Positions 51,253 through 52,513 of a stretch of 52,513 nt of DNA are shown here, in pieces (within the stretch, counting starts at the first letter, position 1; every line of letters begins with the position of its first letter). The stretch covers positions 1-52,513 of the forward strand of contig JARLJQ010000009.1 of the NCBI GenBank assembly GCA_031291115.1, written 5' to 3'. Made by a program: the position numbers and the translations under genes. This DNA is from Legionella sp. Lineage in GTDB: Bacteria; Pseudomonadota; Gammaproteobacteria; Legionellales; Legionellaceae. Below the pieces are notes generated by a model. That model saw nothing but the letters and a program-made list of their open reading frames with translations. It made no database searches and had not been told where the DNA came from.

Positions 51253-52170
51253 CTATTCAGCGGCTATAAGCGAGCGCGAAGTTGCAGGTTGAATGTAACT
51301 CTTTCCTGGTCTGGAGCGTAAATAAGTACGACTTACCGCGATAAAATTATAAATCAGGATGAGTAGTAAGAGAGAATGCAGCCAAGTTATTGTCAGATGT
51401 ACAAAGATAGGGATAGTAATTAAGACACCAATACAGCCTGAAAGACTCAAAATTAAGGTTTTCTTTAAAGGAATTTTATTCTGTTGCAAAAAGACCATGG
51501 TAGTTAAAGGTTGTTGCATTGCTCCAGCGGTGGTCATAATTGGAAAAGCAACTGCGGGTGAAATATTCATCAGGAATAAAACACCTTGTACCATTACAAA
51601 TAAGCCAACGCCTACAGAGGTCAATGCACCGCAAATGATTAGCGCAAAAAAACCGAGTACTAATTTCCAGGAATGCAGCGCGGTTAAATCACCGCCAATT
51701 GGAAACAGGTGCAGTTGATGCGCGATTAAAAGTGCAATAATTAAGGAAAAAGCACACATCATGGCCAAACGAATCGCCTGTTTACTGAGTCGACTCACCA
51801 CAAAACCGCCAAGCAAGCCGCCCACGCAGGTGCCAGCAACTAAAGTTAATAAGGTAGTTAAATCCACATCAATCAGATGCATAAAAAATAGTGATTCTAT
51901 GGTTCCAGGTATGACTTGAGCGCCATTATTCACTGCGGGCATTTCATCATCACGAAAAGTACCCATTAATTTAGCCAAGGCCACGTTCACCGCAAAACTG
52001 CCAACGCCTACAGTATCGGCAATAAAAGCGATAACACCGCTAATCATTAATTTAATATAGAGTGATATAGGAAGAGATTCTGAAGGTTGATGATAGAGCT
52101 TGATGAGCATCACGGACACGCAGAGCACGCTTAATAAAAGAATGCCAAGAATAATTGAAAAGATGACCAT
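51253..52170 (-). CDS. TSUP-family (TauE/SafE) membrane exporter
   Basis: 305-residue inner-membrane protein with about eight helices, of the family that exports sulfite, sulfoacetate or similar small anions. Two halves repeat the family pattern: FIADTVGVGSFAVNVALAKLMG in the first and CGALTSVGVGLFVMVQGVLFLMNISPAVAFPIM in the second, with the signature GxGG-like stretch GTCVGGLLGGFVVSRLS between. The C-terminal 25 residues are cytoplasmic and basic. Substrate not predictable. It precedes darP by 48 bases on the same strand, but the function is unrelated, so co-transcription may be incidental. Confidence 0.85.
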   Translation of the reverse strand: MVIFSIILGILLLSVLCVSVMLIKLYHQPSESLPISLYIKLMISGVIAFIADTVGVGSFAVNVALAKLMGTFRDDEMPAVNNGAQVIPGTIESLFFMHLIDVDLTTLLTLVAGTCVGGLLGGFVVSRLSKQAIRLAMMCAFSLIIALLIAHQLHLFPIGGDLTALHSWKLVLGFFALIICGALTSVGVGLFVMVQGVLFLMNISPAVAFPIMTTAGAMQQPLTTMVFLQQNKIPLKKTLILSLSGCIGVLITIPIFVHLTITWLHSLLLLILIYNFIAVSRTYLRSRPGKSYIQPATSRSLIAAE

Positions 52171-52435
52171 TCGGCTCCCAACCTAGATGTATACGGAATA
52201 AAAATTGCGATTAAAAGAAAAGCTGCATCATTATATACTAATTGTTTTGATCGGCAAACAACATTTAGACTAAAAAACACACTTTGTGAACCATGGCGAT
52301 ACATGGCCCTTTAACTGCCCGTCGTCCAGAGTACCGCGAAGTATCTCCTGAAGGCGGCTCTGTGCTATCTGAAGGGAGATCAACTATGTTTAAAAAATAT
52401 TTTTTTAAACATAGTTGAGTAAACTTTAGTCAGGG
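52171..52435. other. Intergenic region: REP half-site and perfect hairpin
   Basis: 52319-52334 carries GCCCGTCGTCCAGAG, the beginning of the repeat seen complete at 32280-32369, after which the sequence diverges. At 52381-52397 and 52401-52417 CAACTATGTTTAAAAAA pairs perfectly (17 bp, loop TAT) with TTTTTTAAACATAGTTG. The hairpin lies 18 bases after the stop of the transposase gene and may be its terminator or part of the element's end. Confidence 0.65.
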
Positions 52436-52513
52436 TTAAGCTCCAATGAGTATCAATGGTTTTAATCGAGCATTTGCAATAACAATGATTTTTCGCATTA
52501 AAGCAGTGAGAGC
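52436..52513 (-). CDS. IS110-family transposase, 3' end only (runs off the window)
   Basis: The last 25 codons, ending in TAA at 52436-52438, read ALTALMRKIIVIANARLKPL and then ILIGA. A stretch of the form A-L-M-R-K-x-x-x-x-x-N-A-x-L is typical of the C-terminus of IS110/IS1111 DEDD transposases (Piv-like, RNA-guided recombinases). The rest of the gene lies beyond the window, so the catalytic DEDD and Ser residues cannot be checked. The neighbouring REP half-site fits the known preference of IS110-group elements for palindromic repeats. Confidence 0.65.
   Translation of the reverse strand, partial: ALTALMRKIIVIANARLKPLILIGA

Overview
The window looks like part of a Legionella (Legionellaceae, gamma-proteobacteria) chromosome, probably a non-pneumophila species. 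The evidence is an AT-rich chromosome, gamma-proteobacterial housekeeping genes in Legionella-like order (ahpC-grxD-sodB, a PagP/Rcp-type lipid A palmitoyltransferase), dispersed REP palindromes, and several large proteins with eukaryote-like domains (OTU, ankyrin repeats, CE-clan protease) of the kind exported by the Dot/Icm type IV system. Species and secretion are inferred, not shown.

Layout. 1-3600: a 6S RNA gene whose 3' end overlaps convergent uvrB, then a divergent aspartate aminotransferase. 3790-7534: tRNA-Asn(GTT) followed by a 3.67-kb island bounded by a 47-bp repeat of the tRNA 3' end. It holds a REP-associated transposase flanked by inverted REPs, decayed small genes, and an AbiEi/AbiEii toxin-antitoxin locus whose toxin frame has an amber codon. 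7739-15531: a coiled-coil membrane protein, a DUF1016-nuclease remnant, and a 2077-codon protein joining an OTU-type cysteine protease domain to an SF2 helicase and an acidic tail. 15709-20235: divergent cell-wall enzymes (L,D-transpeptidase; SH3-NlpC/P60 lipoprotein), a GNAT protein, a truncated GNAT gene and a HAD phosphatase. 20268-29120: an ankyrin protein made of three 183-residue modules, an outer-membrane protein, twin 109-residue secreted proteins, DUF1993 and DUF4189 proteins, and an orphan 579-residue protein.

29179-32278: oxidative-stress and core genes (ahpC, grxD, sodB, argD). 32372-41817: a two-gene minus-strand operon for a hybrid NRPS-PKS (A-T-KS-AT-KR-ACP-TE) and an overlapping hybrid sensor kinase (PAS-PAS-HisKA-HATPase-REC-Hpt). 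41979-43616: a predicted CE-clan cysteine protease with membrane segments. 43632-52170: core genes (coq7, phosphate transporter, APC permease, pagP, Mpo1-like, rlmL, darP, TSUP exporter). The window ends in the 3' part of an IS110-family transposase beside a REP half-site.

The best candidates for something undescribed are the OTU-helicase fusion, the CE-clan protease, and the one-protein NRPS-PKS coupled to its own sensor kinase.
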